Assembly (NCBI RefSeq): GCF_017086405.1
Contig: NZ_CP070973.1
Span: 3,938,739 to 4,002,738, forward strand
Length of the DNA: 64,000 nt
Direction: 5' to 3'
From: Mycobacterium gordonae
GTDB taxonomy: Bacteria; Actinomycetota; Actinomycetes; Mycobacteriales; Mycobacteriaceae
Positions 42,768 to 51,509 of this stretch are shown here, piece by piece. The number at the start of each line of letters is the position of its first letter. The stretch's first letter is position 1. Made by a program: the position numbers and the translations under genes. The notes under the pieces were generated by a model. It did no database searches and was not told the DNA's origin. It worked only from the letters and a program-made list of their open reading frames with translations.

Positions 42768-43372
42768 CGAAGGATGGCGACGAGGAACTCCGAGTCGTCA
42801 CCGAAGGGTCGCAAGTCCCAGGTGGACAGCAACAGGTCCGGTGTGAATCCCGCCTGGGCGACGTCGTCCAGGAACTCGCCGAACGCGTAGTTGCGACCGG
42901 CGCCGAAGCCGATCACCGCTCGGCCGCCGCCGGCCAAGTGGGCACGCAATCGTGCCAGCACGGCGACCCGGGTACTGGGCGCGAGAAACGTCATGACGTT
43001 GCCGGCCGAGACGATGACGTCGAAGGGCTCATCGATGCCCTGGGCGGGCAGGTCGAGTTCGGCTAGGTCGGCTACCAACCAGCTCGGACCGGGATGGTCC
43101 TGCTCGGCCGCTTCGATCAGAACCGGGTCGACGTCGACGCCGACCACCTGGTGGCCGACCGACGCCAGATACCCGCCGAGACGGCCCGGGCCGCAGCCGG
43201 CGTCGAGGATACGGGCGGCGCGAGGGGCCAACGCATCCACCAGGCGAGCTTCGCCGACCAGATCGTCACCGGCGCGCGCCAGGGAGCGAAAGCGTTCGAC
43301 ATACCAGTGCGAGTGTCCGGGATCCGCTGCGACCTTCTGCATCCAGAGACTTTGTTCAGCCATGTGGATCAT
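42764..43372 (-). CDS. Class I SAM-dependent methyltransferase
   Basis: A 202-residue small Rossmann methyltransferase: ARILDAGCGPGRLGGYLASVG (SAM loop), QVVGVDVDPVLIEAAEQDHP, SWLVADLAELDLPAQ and FDVIVSAGNVMTFLAPSTR. A start at the ATG at 43370-43372 (MIHMAEQSLWMQK) or at the fourth codon is equally good. The acceptor is not known. It is coupled to the downstream FKBP lipoprotein by a 4-bp overlap. Confidence 0.9.
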   Translation of the reverse strand: MIHMAEQSLWMQKVAADPGHSHWYVERFRSLARAGDDLVGEARLVDALAPRAARILDAGCGPGRLGGYLASVGHQVVGVDVDPVLIEAAEQDHPGPSWLVADLAELDLPAQGIDEPFDVIVSAGNVMTFLAPSTRVAVLARLRAHLAGGGRAVIGFGAGRNYAFGEFLDDVAQAGFTPDLLLSTWDLRPFGDDSEFLVAILR

Positions 43373-43405
43373 TGTCCCAAGCGCCAGCGAGGGACAGGCC
43401 CACGA

Positions 43406-44161
43406 TCAGCCGCCGTCCGCAGCGCGTGCCAAGTCGGCTGTCGCCGAACGTAATTGATCGGCCGAGTCCAACGGTGCCGGAAACGCGACGCGGGCGCGAG
43501 CCTTACCGCCACCGGTGTGCACCGTCAGGTACACGCCGTAGCGATCGATGCCGGTGCACACCGCGGACACAGTGTCCGGATAGCCCCCGAAAGCCCGAGC
43601 CATCGCCACCAAAGCCTGCGAGTGGTCGGCGTTGAGATGCGCGACGGCGCGGGCCGACCCAAGCGCTACCGCATCCGGCGAGGCAGCGGCGTATTCAGCA
43701 CCGGTGACCGAGGCCATGCGGCCGTATCCGCCTACCCAGCGCACGCGCTGGACTGTGAACAGCCACAGCGTGAAGTCGCTGAAATCCAGATACGAACTGG
43801 CGGCCGGCACGGCGTCCAGGTATGCCTGCCGAGCCGCGTCCACTTCCCGGGCCGCGGGACGGGTTACCATCCCGGCCAGGGTGACGCGGCTGCCGGCCAG
43901 TGGGTCGTCATCGGTGGTCGCCGAGACGATCGACATGCTTGCCCGCGGGTCGCCAGCCAAGTTGCGGCCGTGCTCGGCAAGGTCGGACACGCAGAGCACC
44001 GGCGTGCCACCGAGGAGCCCGTAAGCCACTAACGACGCCCACGGGTCGCCGTCGGCTGTCAGCGTGGCCAGCGTCGCCGCATTCGAGGCGGCAGCGACGG
44101 TGCGCGCTGCCTCCGCTGCTGACGGGGTATGTCCGGAGCCGCCTTGCACTCGAACCGTCAC
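43406..44161 (-). CDS. HugZ-like PPOX/DUF2470 protein
   Basis: A 251-residue protein with an N-terminal split-barrel domain (AATLATLTADGDPWASLVAY, PRASMSIVSATTDDDPLAGS, VRWVGGYGRMASV) and a C-terminal DUF2470 domain (AVAHLNADHSQALVAMARAF, GIDRYGVYLTVHTGGGKARA). This order is that of HugZ/HutZ-type haem-utilisation proteins, and the HLNADH His pair may bind haem or metal. It may take part in haem handling or simple flavin reduction. The start is the GTG at 44159-44161. It is 33 bp upstream of the methyltransferase-FKBP pair, in the same direction. Confidence 0.88.
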   Translation of the reverse strand: MTVRVQGGSGHTPSAAEAARTVAAASNAATLATLTADGDPWASLVAYGLLGGTPVLCVSDLAEHGRNLAGDPRASMSIVSATTDDDPLAGSRVTLAGMVTRPAAREVDAARQAYLDAVPAASSYLDFSDFTLWLFTVQRVRWVGGYGRMASVTGAEYAAASPDAVALGSARAVAHLNADHSQALVAMARAFGGYPDTVSAVCTGIDRYGVYLTVHTGGGKARARVAFPAPLDSADQLRSATADLARAADGG

Positions 44162-44560
44162 GGAGGCGAGGCTACGCGCCTGGAGCCACCGGTGGTCGGG
44201 TCATCAGGGGTAGCAGGCGACCAGTTCGACAGGTGCCCATCGGAGCCACAGCAGGCTGGTCACGCCAGCGCCACCGACCAAGGCGAATCCCGGAGCCGTA
44301 CCGACCGCGAACAGGGATGAACCGGTCGCGAACAACCAGCACTGGCTCCGCAGCAACTCAGATTTCGTGGTGTCGGTAACCCGCGAATCCTACGAAATGT
44401 GGCGTGAACTGAAGTTGCCTGTGGCGACGACCGCTCAGCCGCGGGCTCCCGGTTGCCGAGCCGGCGAGAGATTTCATGACGGTTTCGGTTCTGCAAAGGT
44501 ACGGCAGCTTGCCCGTGCCGCGAGGACCCGAAAGCGGTTGCCGGTCTTAGCGTGGCGGCT
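44162..44560. other. Divergent intergenic region without a gene
   Basis: About 400 bp between the divergent HugZ-like and CBM2 genes. No reading with family content was found, and no RNA or repeat was recognised. It must hold promoters for both genes. Confidence 0.5.
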
Positions 44561-44989
44561 ATGGCCAGTCCGGTTAATCGCGTGAAGCGATGGCGCTCAG
44601 CGCTGCACGCGGCCATTTCGGCGCTGATGGTTGCGGTCGCCGGGTTCGCCGTGACGCCTGTAGCTCATGCAGCCGCGGTCGCGGCGTCGCTGCGGGTGAC
44701 ATCGACCTGGCAGACCGGATTCATCGCCAGCTTCACAATCACGAACATGAGCATGACGCCGCTGTCGGATTGGAGGCTTGATTTCGACATGCCGGCGGGA
44801 CAGTCCGTCATACACACCTGGAACAGCACTGCTACCCAATCCGGCACGCACTGGGTCATCACCCCCGCAAACTGGAATCGCGTGATCGCCCCCGGTGGTA
44901 CGGCTACCGGCGGCATGCGGGGCGTGTTGAGTGGCACGTATACGGCACCGTCGAACTGCGTTTTCAACGGTCAATTTGCCTGCACCTAG
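44561..44989 (+). CDS. Secreted CBM2 (cellulose-binding) domain protein, Rv1987-like
   Basis: A 142-residue exported protein. The signal peptide runs to about residue 39 (VTPVAHAAA). The rest is one carbohydrate-binding module family 2: LRVTSTWQTGFIASFTITN, LSDWRLDFDMPAGQSVIHTW, HWVITPANWNRVIAPGGTA and CVFNGQFACT. The three exposed Trp residues and the terminal disulfide (Cys near TAPSNC and ACT) are typical of CBM2 that binds cellulose or chitin. There is no catalytic domain. It is nearly collinear with Rv1987 of M. tuberculosis as I recall it. The ATG at 44561 gives the same length; a GTG at 44552 is possible. Confidence 0.93.
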   Translation: MASPVNRVKRWRSALHAAISALMVAVAGFAVTPVAHAAAVAASLRVTSTWQTGFIASFTITNMSMTPLSDWRLDFDMPAGQSVIHTWNSTATQSGTHWVITPANWNRVIAPGGTATGGMRGVLSGTYTAPSNCVFNGQFACT

Positions 44990-45027
44990 AGACAATTGCG
45001 CACTGCGTTCCGGCGCCGCCGATGGCC

Positions 45028-45858
45028 TCAGCCGATGGGTCGCCACGCACCGAGAACAGCTTCCCGGTACCAGCCCACTCGATCGCGGACCTGAACCCCG
45101 ATCCGATTCTGCGCGTTGACTCGGCTGTCAAGGATGTGTTGGTCGTCGATGAATATCACGACGTGTGAGGCATGGCCGGCATCTCCGTTGGGATGCAGAT
45201 AGACCAGATCCCCGGGCTGAAACGAAGCGTCCTTGGAAATGCGCCGGCCCATCGGACCTGCGGTTCCGTCCGCTTGCCGGTGGATGTCGCCGCCGAACTT
45301 GATTCCTAGTCCGTAGTTGTAGACCCAGGCGGCGAAATTCGAGCAGTCCAAGCCTTTCCCGGGAGCCCAGGCCGTTGGCCCATTCGGGTCATCGGTATCG
45401 GGATTGTCGGCGGGCGCACCGGTATATGTCGAAGCTGGCGGATCCCAACCAGGAATGTGGTGGTGACGGTACTGCAGGCCCAGTGGATTGCCGGGTGCGT
45501 AGGTGTAGCGCATGGCAGCGGCGACAATCCGTTCCTGCTTCCACGTTGTGGAATCGCATTGAGCGTCTTGGGGGATTGCCGGTGTCGGCAACGTGTCGGC
45601 TGCTGGTCCCCACCCGCCGTTCAGGTAGTGGCTCGCAGCGTCCGTCCGGTACCAATCGGCAGCTGGCTCGCGCGACTGGGGAAGTGCGTCGCGGGCGGCG
45701 AAATCTGCCGTCAACGAGGCCCGCGCACAGGAAAACGGGTAGGAAAACTCGCCGATGCCGGCTCTGGCCAGCCCCCCGGGTAAATGGACGGCGGTCGCTG
45801 ACATCGCGACCCAGAGCGCAGACCATATCGAGAAGAAAAACCTTCCTCGACGCGTCAC
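45028..45858 (-). CDS. Exported NlpC/P60-like cysteine peptidase
   Basis: A 276-residue protein from the GTG at 45856-45858, which has an AGAGGAG site; the longer frame is unsupported. A signal peptide covers about residues 1-33. The catalytic part has KGLDCSNFAAWVYNYGLG (Cys nucleophile), GDLVYLHPNGDAGHASHVVI (first His in the GHASHV segment) and QHILDSRVN. The order fits NlpC/P60 or amidase-type peptidoglycan hydrolases. A variant region, GNPLGLQYRHHHIPGWDPPA, lies before the Cys. It is 87 bp from the L,D-transpeptidase gene in the same direction, so the two may act together on peptidoglycan. Confidence 0.85.
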   Translation of the reverse strand: MTRRGRFFFSIWSALWVAMSATAVHLPGGLARAGIGEFSYPFSCARASLTADFAARDALPQSREPAADWYRTDAASHYLNGGWGPAADTLPTPAIPQDAQCDSTTWKQERIVAAAMRYTYAPGNPLGLQYRHHHIPGWDPPASTYTGAPADNPDTDDPNGPTAWAPGKGLDCSNFAAWVYNYGLGIKFGGDIHRQADGTAGPMGRRISKDASFQPGDLVYLHPNGDAGHASHVVIFIDDQHILDSRVNAQNRIGVQVRDRVGWYREAVLGAWRPIG

Positions 45859-45945
45859 CGGACTCCTCTGCCTTCTCGAGCAATCACTCGACGAGGCAAA
45901 TGTTAACGCGCGCCCGCGAAGCGTTCGCCGCAACGGCGGTGCCGG

Positions 45946-47208
45946 CTACGAGGAGCGCGGCAGTGCGCTACCTTTGCGCCACTCGTCCCAACTGAGCGTC
46001 CAATCGCCGTTCTGCTCGATCTTCAGCCGCAGCCCACCGGTGTTGTGCACCTCCACGACATCGCCTGGCACGGAGAAGTCGTAGAACCATTTGGCGTTCT
46101 CGCCGTTGAGGTTCAAGCAGCCGTGCGAGGTGTCGGTATGGCCCTGGGCCCACACCGTCGAATCAAGTTGATGCAGATAGATGCCATCGATGCTGATCCT
46201 GGTGGCGTAATTGATCGTCTCGCGGTATCCGAGCCGGGAATTCTTCGGCAACCCGAAGGTCGAGGAATCCATGACGATCGGGTTGCCCCTGTCGAGCACG
46301 GTGTAGACACCCGGTGGAGTCCAGAACGACAAGGTCCGCCCGCCGACGGTCTCGGTGCCGCCCATACCCATGGAGGTGGGCATGGTCCGAACCAGTTTCC
46401 CGTGGTCGAACACGCTCACCTGCTTGGTCGTATCGTCAGCGATCGACACGTGCGCATCACCGATGCGAAATGACACCCGGCTGTCCTCCTGCCCGAACAT
46501 GCCACCGCCCAACGCAATGCCGTAGATCTTGGCATCGGCCGTCACCGTGGTGCCTGGCGCGTAGTAGTGCTCGGGGCGCCAGTGGGCGTTCTGCGAGTCG
46601 ACCCAAAACCAGGATCCCGGCACGGCGGGATTGGTGTTCACAACCAGCTGACGCTCGGCGGCGGCACGATCGGTGATCTGCTCGTCGAAGTGCGCGACGA
46701 GGACTGTCCCGATCCCGTAGGTGCCGCCTTCCCGCAACGCGGCCTCTGACGTCATGGTGAACGAAACCTTGGTCTGGTTGGACGGCCGCACCGTGGAAAA
46801 AGACGAAACTTGTGAGCTCTCAACGTTGTTGGTCCCGCGACTGGAGACGGTCAGGGAATAAGTGTGTGCGTAACCCAGCGGACCCGTCGGTTTCCACACG
46901 GTGCTGTCCGGTGTCATGACGCCGTCGACCGGCTTGCCGGCGTCGTTGACCATCTCCACCTTGACCAGCGTTCCCGTGTCGGCTTTCACTTGCACCGGTG
47001 TCGCCGGTTGGACGTCATGCGCGTCCGGACTCGGCGTGATCGTCACCCGCGCCGGACCCGTCGGCGGGTCGCGCAGGGAATGGAGCGCTGAGCATGCCGT
47101 CACCGTGGCGCCGAGCACGCCGATCAAGACAAGCTCGGACAGTAAAGAGCGGCGGCGCCGGCCGGAAGGCATGTTGGAACTCACCGCGAGTGAGTTAGCC
47201 AACGGCAT
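45946..47208 (-). CDS. L,D-transpeptidase lipoprotein (LppS/LprQ-like)
   Basis: A protein of about 420 residues with a lipobox (ATVTACSAL), two Ig-like domains (KVEMVNDAGKPVDGVMTPDS; AHFDEQITDRAAAERQL with HWRPEHYYAPGTTVTA) and a YkuD catalytic domain. The catalytic motif is complete: HTDTSHGCLNLN with the nucleophilic Cys, the SHGC signature and the upstream His in IYLHQLDSTV. It forms 3-3 peptide cross-links in peptidoglycan, which are abundant in mycobacteria. The C-terminal end resembles LprQ (Rv0483) more than LdtB as I recall them. The start is uncertain among TTG 47217, ATG 47208 and ATG 47172; 47208 has AAGGG upstream. Confidence 0.92.
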   Translation of the reverse strand: MPLANSLAVSSNMPSGRRRRSLLSELVLIGVLGATVTACSALHSLRDPPTGPARVTITPSPDAHDVQPATPVQVKADTGTLVKVEMVNDAGKPVDGVMTPDSTVWKPTGPLGYAHTYSLTVSSRGTNNVESSQVSSFSTVRPSNQTKVSFTMTSEAALREGGTYGIGTVLVAHFDEQITDRAAAERQLVVNTNPAVPGSWFWVDSQNAHWRPEHYYAPGTTVTADAKIYGIALGGGMFGQEDSRVSFRIGDAHVSIADDTTKQVSVFDHGKLVRTMPTSMGMGGTETVGGRTLSFWTPPGVYTVLDRGNPIVMDSSTFGLPKNSRLGYRETINYATRISIDGIYLHQLDSTVWAQGHTDTSHGCLNLNGENAKWFYDFSVPGDVVEVHNTGGLRLKIEQNGDWTLSWDEWRKGSALPRSS

Positions 47209-47258
47209 GAGCTTCAAACCCTTGTATTGCTCACTCGAACGCGAGAGATCATGGCCTC

Positions 47259-47748
47259 ATGCCCGACGACGAGCTGGAAGCCCTGTAGGGGGTCCCGCCG
47301 GATCAGTTCACCGCCGAACGCACAAAGTTGTCCGCAGCGGCCAGACGGCGCGGCGATACCGCTGCGGGCCAAACGGATCTCAGCAGCCCGTAAAACCCAC
47401 CCCAGCGGCGTGGATCGTCACCCGGTTGGTGATCGGGCGTCGGGAGGCACGGAGTCGCTTGGCCGAGCTTGGGGATAGCCTGCGCACCGCGCACGCCGCG
47501 ATGGACGGCGTGCAGATCCGGCGGTCACCGCCGCTGAGCAGGCAGCGGCGCACGCCGACAGCGTGCTTGCTGACCGACGCGCCGAACGTGACGCGGCCCG
47601 GACGCGCCGTGACGAAGCAGCGGCAAACCTCATGAAGGCAGAGCGCGCGAGGGCTGCCGCTGAGGGCAACAACGAAAAGGCTCGCCGGGCCGGCCGCGCA
47701 GCTGCGCAGTCTCTCAAGGAGGCCATGGCCCAGCTCAAGCGGGCGTAG
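47259..47748 (+). pseudogene. Decayed helical coiled-coil protein gene with stop, frameshifts and internal deletion
   Basis: ATG 47259 starts MPDDELEAL, then a TAG replaces an expected Tyr codon, and the same frame continues GVPPDQFTAERTKLSAAARRR. Homology then jumps frame to AKRISAARKT (about 47361-47392) and again to TPAAWIVTRLVIGRREARSR through HAAMDGVQIR (about 47397-47520). The 3' part is in another frame: a long helical segment from about 47524 ending EAMAQLKRA at 47748. The pieces line up with a conserved mycobacterial family that I recall as having an N-terminal AKRISAxRKPTTAAW motif and a coiled-coil C terminus. A long central section is missing. No intact version is in this window. 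Confidence 0.75.
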
Positions 47749-47889
47749 CAAGCGCTGCTAATCGGAGCTGGCTCATCACATGAGCCGCCCTTGTCGTTGC
47801 GCTGCGCCTGATCAGAACCGCGGACAGTTCCCGGCGGCCTCCGCTACCCTGATGCAGTCTGAGGGTCTCATCGATGGCAGAGGAAGTCA

Positions 47890-48720
47890 TTGTCTGTGAT
47901 GAATGCATCGGTGAATGTGTTGCCTGATGTGGTGGTGGCCGCGGCACAGGATGTAGCGGGTGTCGGCGCGGCGCTCGACCAGGCGTACGCAGCGCTGGCA
48001 CCGGCGACCACTTCGGTGGCGGCCGCGGCCCAAGACGAAGTGTCCGCCGCAATCGCCCAGTTCTTCTCCGGTCATGGGCAGGCCTTCGCGGCGGTCGGCG
48101 CCAAGGCCGCGTCGTTCCAGAACCTCTTCGCCCAGGCGCTGACGAACGCCGGCCAGCAATACGCGGCCGCCGAGAGCGCGATCGTCAGCCGCCTGCAGGC
48201 GGCCACCGCGGCGCTACACCTCCCGCCGATCTTCGGACCGCGGCCGGTACCCTCCTCGGTGCCGGTCGATCCCGCCCTGTTCGCCGGCACCTACTACGAA
48301 CAGGCCAGCGTCAAGCAGTTCTTCTCGCTCGGTCTGGTGAACACCAAGGCCACGTACAGCCTCAACCCCGACGGCACGATCCGCGTTCAGAACTCGGGGA
48401 ATTACTTCTTCAACGGCGGCCCGCTGTCGGCGATCACCGGTTCTGCGGTGCCGCTCAATGCGACCAACACCGCGCTGGACGTCAGCTTCTCGCCGTTCAA
48501 ACTGCCGTTCAGCCTCAGCGCCCCGACCGGTAACTACATCATCGTCGCGCGCGCCCCCGACTACAGCTGGGTCCTGGTCAGCGATCCCACGGGGTTCAGC
48601 GGCTACGTCCTGACACGCAGCCAATTCATCCCGGCTCAGCAGTACCAGCAACTGGTAGGGGAGTTGGTCTCCAACGGCGTTTGGGGACCGATCACACCGA
48701 CCAACCAGTACGCCTCCTGA
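47890..48720 (+). CDS. PE-lipocalin fusion protein
   Basis: A 276-residue protein. Residues 1-100 are a PE domain (DVVVAAAQDVAGVGAALDQA through AGQQYAAAESAI), with the YxxxE secretion signal at Tyr91-Glu95. After a Pro-rich linker (110-128) comes a lipocalin-like domain: FAGTYYEQASVKQFFSLGLV, NTKATYSLNPDGTIRVQNSG, NYIIVARAPDYSWVLVSDPT, GYVLTRSQFIP and a final helix QQYQQLVGELVSNG. This is the Blc/apolipoprotein-D layout, though GTY replaces the usual GxW Trp. A TTG at 47890 with AGAGGAAG upstream gives the MSVMNA start; ATG 47899 is an alternative. It may be a lipid or small-ligand carrier exported by an ESX system. Confidence 0.9.
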   Translation: MSVMNASVNVLPDVVVAAAQDVAGVGAALDQAYAALAPATTSVAAAAQDEVSAAIAQFFSGHGQAFAAVGAKAASFQNLFAQALTNAGQQYAAAESAIVSRLQAATAALHLPPIFGPRPVPSSVPVDPALFAGTYYEQASVKQFFSLGLVNTKATYSLNPDGTIRVQNSGNYFFNGGPLSAITGSAVPLNATNTALDVSFSPFKLPFSLSAPTGNYIIVARAPDYSWVLVSDPTGFSGYVLTRSQFIPAQQYQQLVGELVSNGVWGPITPTNQYAS

Positions 48721-48766
48721 GCGGTCCCACGCGAAAGGCTGGGCATTTCCGGGCCTTCCGGCTGTT

Positions 48767-49855
48767 TCAGACGCGGATGAGCTTCTGCTCGCCCATGCCG
48801 AACATGCCGTCGACCGAAAGGTTGACGTCGTCGGTGTGGATGCGTCCTTCATACCAGCCGAAGGGGCCGTAGTACTCGGCGAGCAAGCGGCGGGGGCCGG
48901 CGTGCAGCTCGGAGCGGACAGTCGGCGTGAACCGCACATCGACCTGCCCCGACCCGTCGGAATCGCGCACAATCCAGGGACCCCAGGGCCCGTCGGGACG
49001 TTCCATGTGGACGGCAGGTAGGCGATGGACTCGGTCGCCGAGCCAGACGGCGTTCTCGTTATAGCGCTGCGGGTCGCGCACCTGATTGTTGGTCAGGTTG
49101 AAGCCCTCGACCCGGCCCCCCTCGCCGCAGCGAGCTGCCGTCACCCAGTCGTACTGCATCGGCGAGGGGTAGTCCCCGTGGTGGTCGTCGAGGATCATGA
49201 ACGAATGCTCGGGGTCGAACACGGTGACCTCGGCGCCGGTGCGGAGTGTGCCGGCGAACGGCATCATCGTTTTGTGCGAGTAGAGCGCACGGTCGTCGGC
49301 GAAGGGATGGCAGATCACCAGGTGTCCCGCCTCACCGGGGCCGCAGCGCCCGGCGCCGTGCAGCTCCAGCGGCGGTAGTGCGCCGCGCCCCGGGTGGCTG
49401 GCGTCTACCGCGACCAGGCCCGAGTCCATCTCGTTTGTCAGCTGGAGCGAGAAGCGTCCGACGTGACCGTGGGACCGGGTGTGGTCCAGGCCGCGAGCAA
49501 CATGCACCATCGAGGTCGGCACCCTCTGCTCCCACCGACGGATCGTGGCCGCCTGCTTGTCGACGACCAGCACTTGCACCAGCGAGATCGACTTCGTGTC
49601 GTAGACGGCCCCAAGCACGAAGAGCGCGTCGTCACCGAGCTGGAACGCCTCCCACTCCTTGAGCCGGGCATTGCGGGCGACGCGCAGCAGGCGACCGCGA
49701 GCTCCGGTGACGGTGACAACGTCGAGTGGGTTGATCCGCGCGATCGGGCCGTTGTAGGTGCCGAACCGGTAGCGACCGTCGATCACTAGCTGGGCAGGTG
49801 GGGGCTCGTGCGTGCGCAACATGCCGGACGGGCCGGTCGGCGGGATCTCGGTGTC
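48767..49855 (-). CDS. DUF2804 family protein
   Basis: A DUF2804 protein of 362 residues if the GTG at 49853-49855 is used. It has FGTYNGPIARINPLDVVTVTGAR early, LKEWEAFQLGDDALFVLGAVYDTKS, SHKTMMPFAGTLRTGAEVTVF and HSFMILDDHHGDYPSPMQYDWV, and ends NLSVDGMFGMGEQKLIRV. The family is widespread and of unknown function, with a lipocalin- or hydroxyneurosporene-synthase-like beta fold in some models. The frame is open to 49963, but that start is not family-like. It is 46 bp from the PE-lipocalin gene and convergent with it. Confidence 0.85.
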   Translation of the reverse strand, partial: DTEIPPTGPSGMLRTHEPPPAQLVIDGRYRFGTYNGPIARINPLDVVTVTGARGRLLRVARNARLKEWEAFQLGDDALFVLGAVYDTKSISLVQVLVVDKQAATIRRWEQRVPTSMVHVARGLDHTRSHGHVGRFSLQLTNEMDSGLVAVDASHPGRGALPPLELHGAGRCGPGEAGHLVICHPFADDRALYSHKTMMPFAGTLRTGAEVTVFDPEHSFMILDDHHGDYPSPMQYDWVTAARCGEGGRVEGFNLTNNQVRDPQRYNENAVWLGDRVHRLPAVHMERPDGPWGPWIVRDSDGSGQVDVRFTPTVRSELHAGPRRLLAEYYGPFGWYEGRIHTDDVNLSVDGMFGMGEQKLIRV

Positions 49856-50147
49856 CACCGCCGGAGCGTACCGGAGGGCCGCACTGATGATCAGGGGATC
49901 CGCCAACGGATTGTCGGTGCTCAGGCAGGCGAGCGGGCCTCGGATGAACGACAGACGGTACAAATGTTCCTCTGCGCCACCAGCCGAGCATGGCTGGCAC
50001 CGGTCATGACTCTGTGCTGTGACCGTTAGGGATCGTTACCGCAATCGCGATTTCGCGCTCTTATCTTTGGACGTACGAGAACGCCTGACCTGAGCGCTCG
50101 ACCCACCATGACGCCTATCGGCGTCCGCAAGCCTTGGGGGCTGTCAA

Positions 50148-50396
50148 ATGAACACCACGATCGGCACGTCTGACCCAATCGAGAAATACGCGGCCTACGA
50201 GCATGACGACTTTATCTCGGCGGTTGCAAGCATCAACGCAATTGGCTCTAGGCGGGACACAGTTTCCGTCGAATTGAAGCCGCGCTGGCGACTTACCGAA
50301 GATGAGATCGTGCGCGCGGCGATCACCATGATTTTCGTCTCCCTCATGACACTGATGGGCCTCTCCGCGGGCGCGATCTTGACGATGGGTTGGTAG
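50148..50396 (+). CDS. Small membrane-anchored protein
   Basis: An 82-residue protein. The first 50 residues are soluble and charged (EKYAAYEHDDFISAVASIN); the last 25 form a hydrophobic helix, TMIFVSLMTLMGLSAGAILT. So it should be a C-terminal anchored membrane protein. A G-rich Shine-Dalgarno (TTGGGGG) precedes the ATG at 50148. No family is recognised. Confidence 0.65.
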   Translation: MNTTIGTSDPIEKYAAYEHDDFISAVASINAIGSRRDTVSVELKPRWRLTEDEIVRAAITMIFVSLMTLMGLSAGAILTMGW

Positions 50397-50477
50397 GCGG
50401 CGGATCGTCACCGATTCCTGTCTGCCCGGCGGCTTGACGACGCCAACCATTCGTTCGCCGTCACGCGTTGAACCGGT

Positions 50478-50687
50478 TTACGCGACACTGCTGACGATCG
50501 CGATAACCAGACTCACCACGGTCAGCACGCCGACCATCACCACGGCGGCGATCGCCCGGCCGCGTCGGTGCCGGCGTAGGTCGTAGAGCGCTACCGCGAT
50601 GCCGGCCAAAATCAACGCGGCATAGGCCGCCAGCCCAACTGTGAGCGCTGCCGTTGAGGCGGCGCTGGCAAGGGTCACGTTGTGCAC
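50478..50687 (-). CDS. Small two-helix membrane protein
   Basis: A 69-residue protein starting at the GTG at 50685-50687. It has two hydrophobic helices (about residues 10-35 and 45-67) with a basic loop between, YDLRRHRRGRAIAA. It could be a small inner-membrane protein. No family or partner is evident. It is divergent from the TetR gene by about 120 bp. Confidence 0.65.
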   Translation of the reverse strand: MHNVTLASAASTAALTVGLAAYAALILAGIAVALYDLRRHRRGRAIAAVVMVGVLTVVSLVIAIVSSVA

Positions 50688-50805
50688 GCCGCGAGCCTAC
50701 GGCTGGGCCGGGTGAGGGGCGTACTCGCAAGCCTTCTGATTGATGAGATGAAGCGCCGAGGCGTCGGTGGCGCGAGGTTGCTTGCTCCGGATTTATCCTT
50801 CAACG

Positions 50806-51417
50806 ATGACGACCCGACCCCGGCGCACGCAACAGGATCGGGTCGAGGAGTCGTCGAGACGTCTTGCTGCGGCGGCAGTCGCGCTGATTGCCGAGCAAGG
50901 CTACGGAGCAACGACCGCCCAGCAAATCGGGCTTCGGGCGGGTTACAGCCGAGACATGGTCCGGGTTCGGTTCGGCACAAAGGAAGCGCTCGTCGATTCC
51001 ATCTTGAAAACGCTCTACGAGGACCGGCTTACAGCCGCTCCTGGCGGTGGCACAAGTGGTGCCGACATGCTGCTTGAACCCATTCGCGCGCTTCGTGATT
51101 TCGCCATCACCGATCCGGTCCTGCTGCGAGCAATGTTCGTGTTGAATTTCGAGGCGGTTCAAGCCGACGATCTACTACGCAAACGAGTGACAGAGTGGCT
51201 CAACAAGTCCACGACAAAGTTCCTGGCCGCTATCCGGATTGGGCAGGCGGACGGAACAATCGTTGCGGACGTGTCACCTGATGAACTCAGCACGGAGTTG
51301 CTGTCCACCCTTATCGGCTATGCGTACCTATGGATCGTGAACCCTGCCTCGTTCGACCTCGGCAGCACTCTTGCAGCGTGGCTGACGAAACTCGCGCGGA
51401 CCCTGCAACCTTCCTGA
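50806..51417 (+). CDS. TetR-family transcriptional regulator
   Basis: A 203-residue TetR regulator. The helix-turn-helix is ALIAEQGYGATTAQQIGLRA followed by GYSRDMVRVRFGTKEALVDS. The C-terminal domain, about 140 residues, would bind an unknown ligand. The ATG at 50806 gives the usual N terminus (TTRPRRTQQDRVEESS). The next gene, a dehydrogenase in the same direction 92 bp on, is the likely target, with an AT-rich operator region between them. Confidence 0.93.
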   Translation: MTTRPRRTQQDRVEESSRRLAAAAVALIAEQGYGATTAQQIGLRAGYSRDMVRVRFGTKEALVDSILKTLYEDRLTAAPGGGTSGADMLLEPIRALRDFAITDPVLLRAMFVLNFEAVQADDLLRKRVTEWLNKSTTKFLAAIRIGQADGTIVADVSPDELSTELLSTLIGYAYLWIVNPASFDLGSTLAAWLTKLARTLQPS

Positions 51418-51509
51418 GATCACCCTGTTCGCTGCTGCGGGTGTTCCTCCCAGGTCACCATCTTGTTATATTTGTTCGTATCCACACAACTATTTATTAA
51501 AGAGGTGCC
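51418..51509. promoter_or_regulatory. AT-rich promoter/operator region between TetR and dehydrogenase genes
   Basis: The stretch 51461-51502 is markedly AT-rich (TTGTTATATTTGTTCG and CTATTTATTAAAGAGG parts) against a GC-rich background and lies just upstream of the dehydrogenase GTG. AGAGG serves as its ribosome-binding site. It is a probable promoter and TetR operator, but no clear palindrome was found. Confidence 0.4.
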
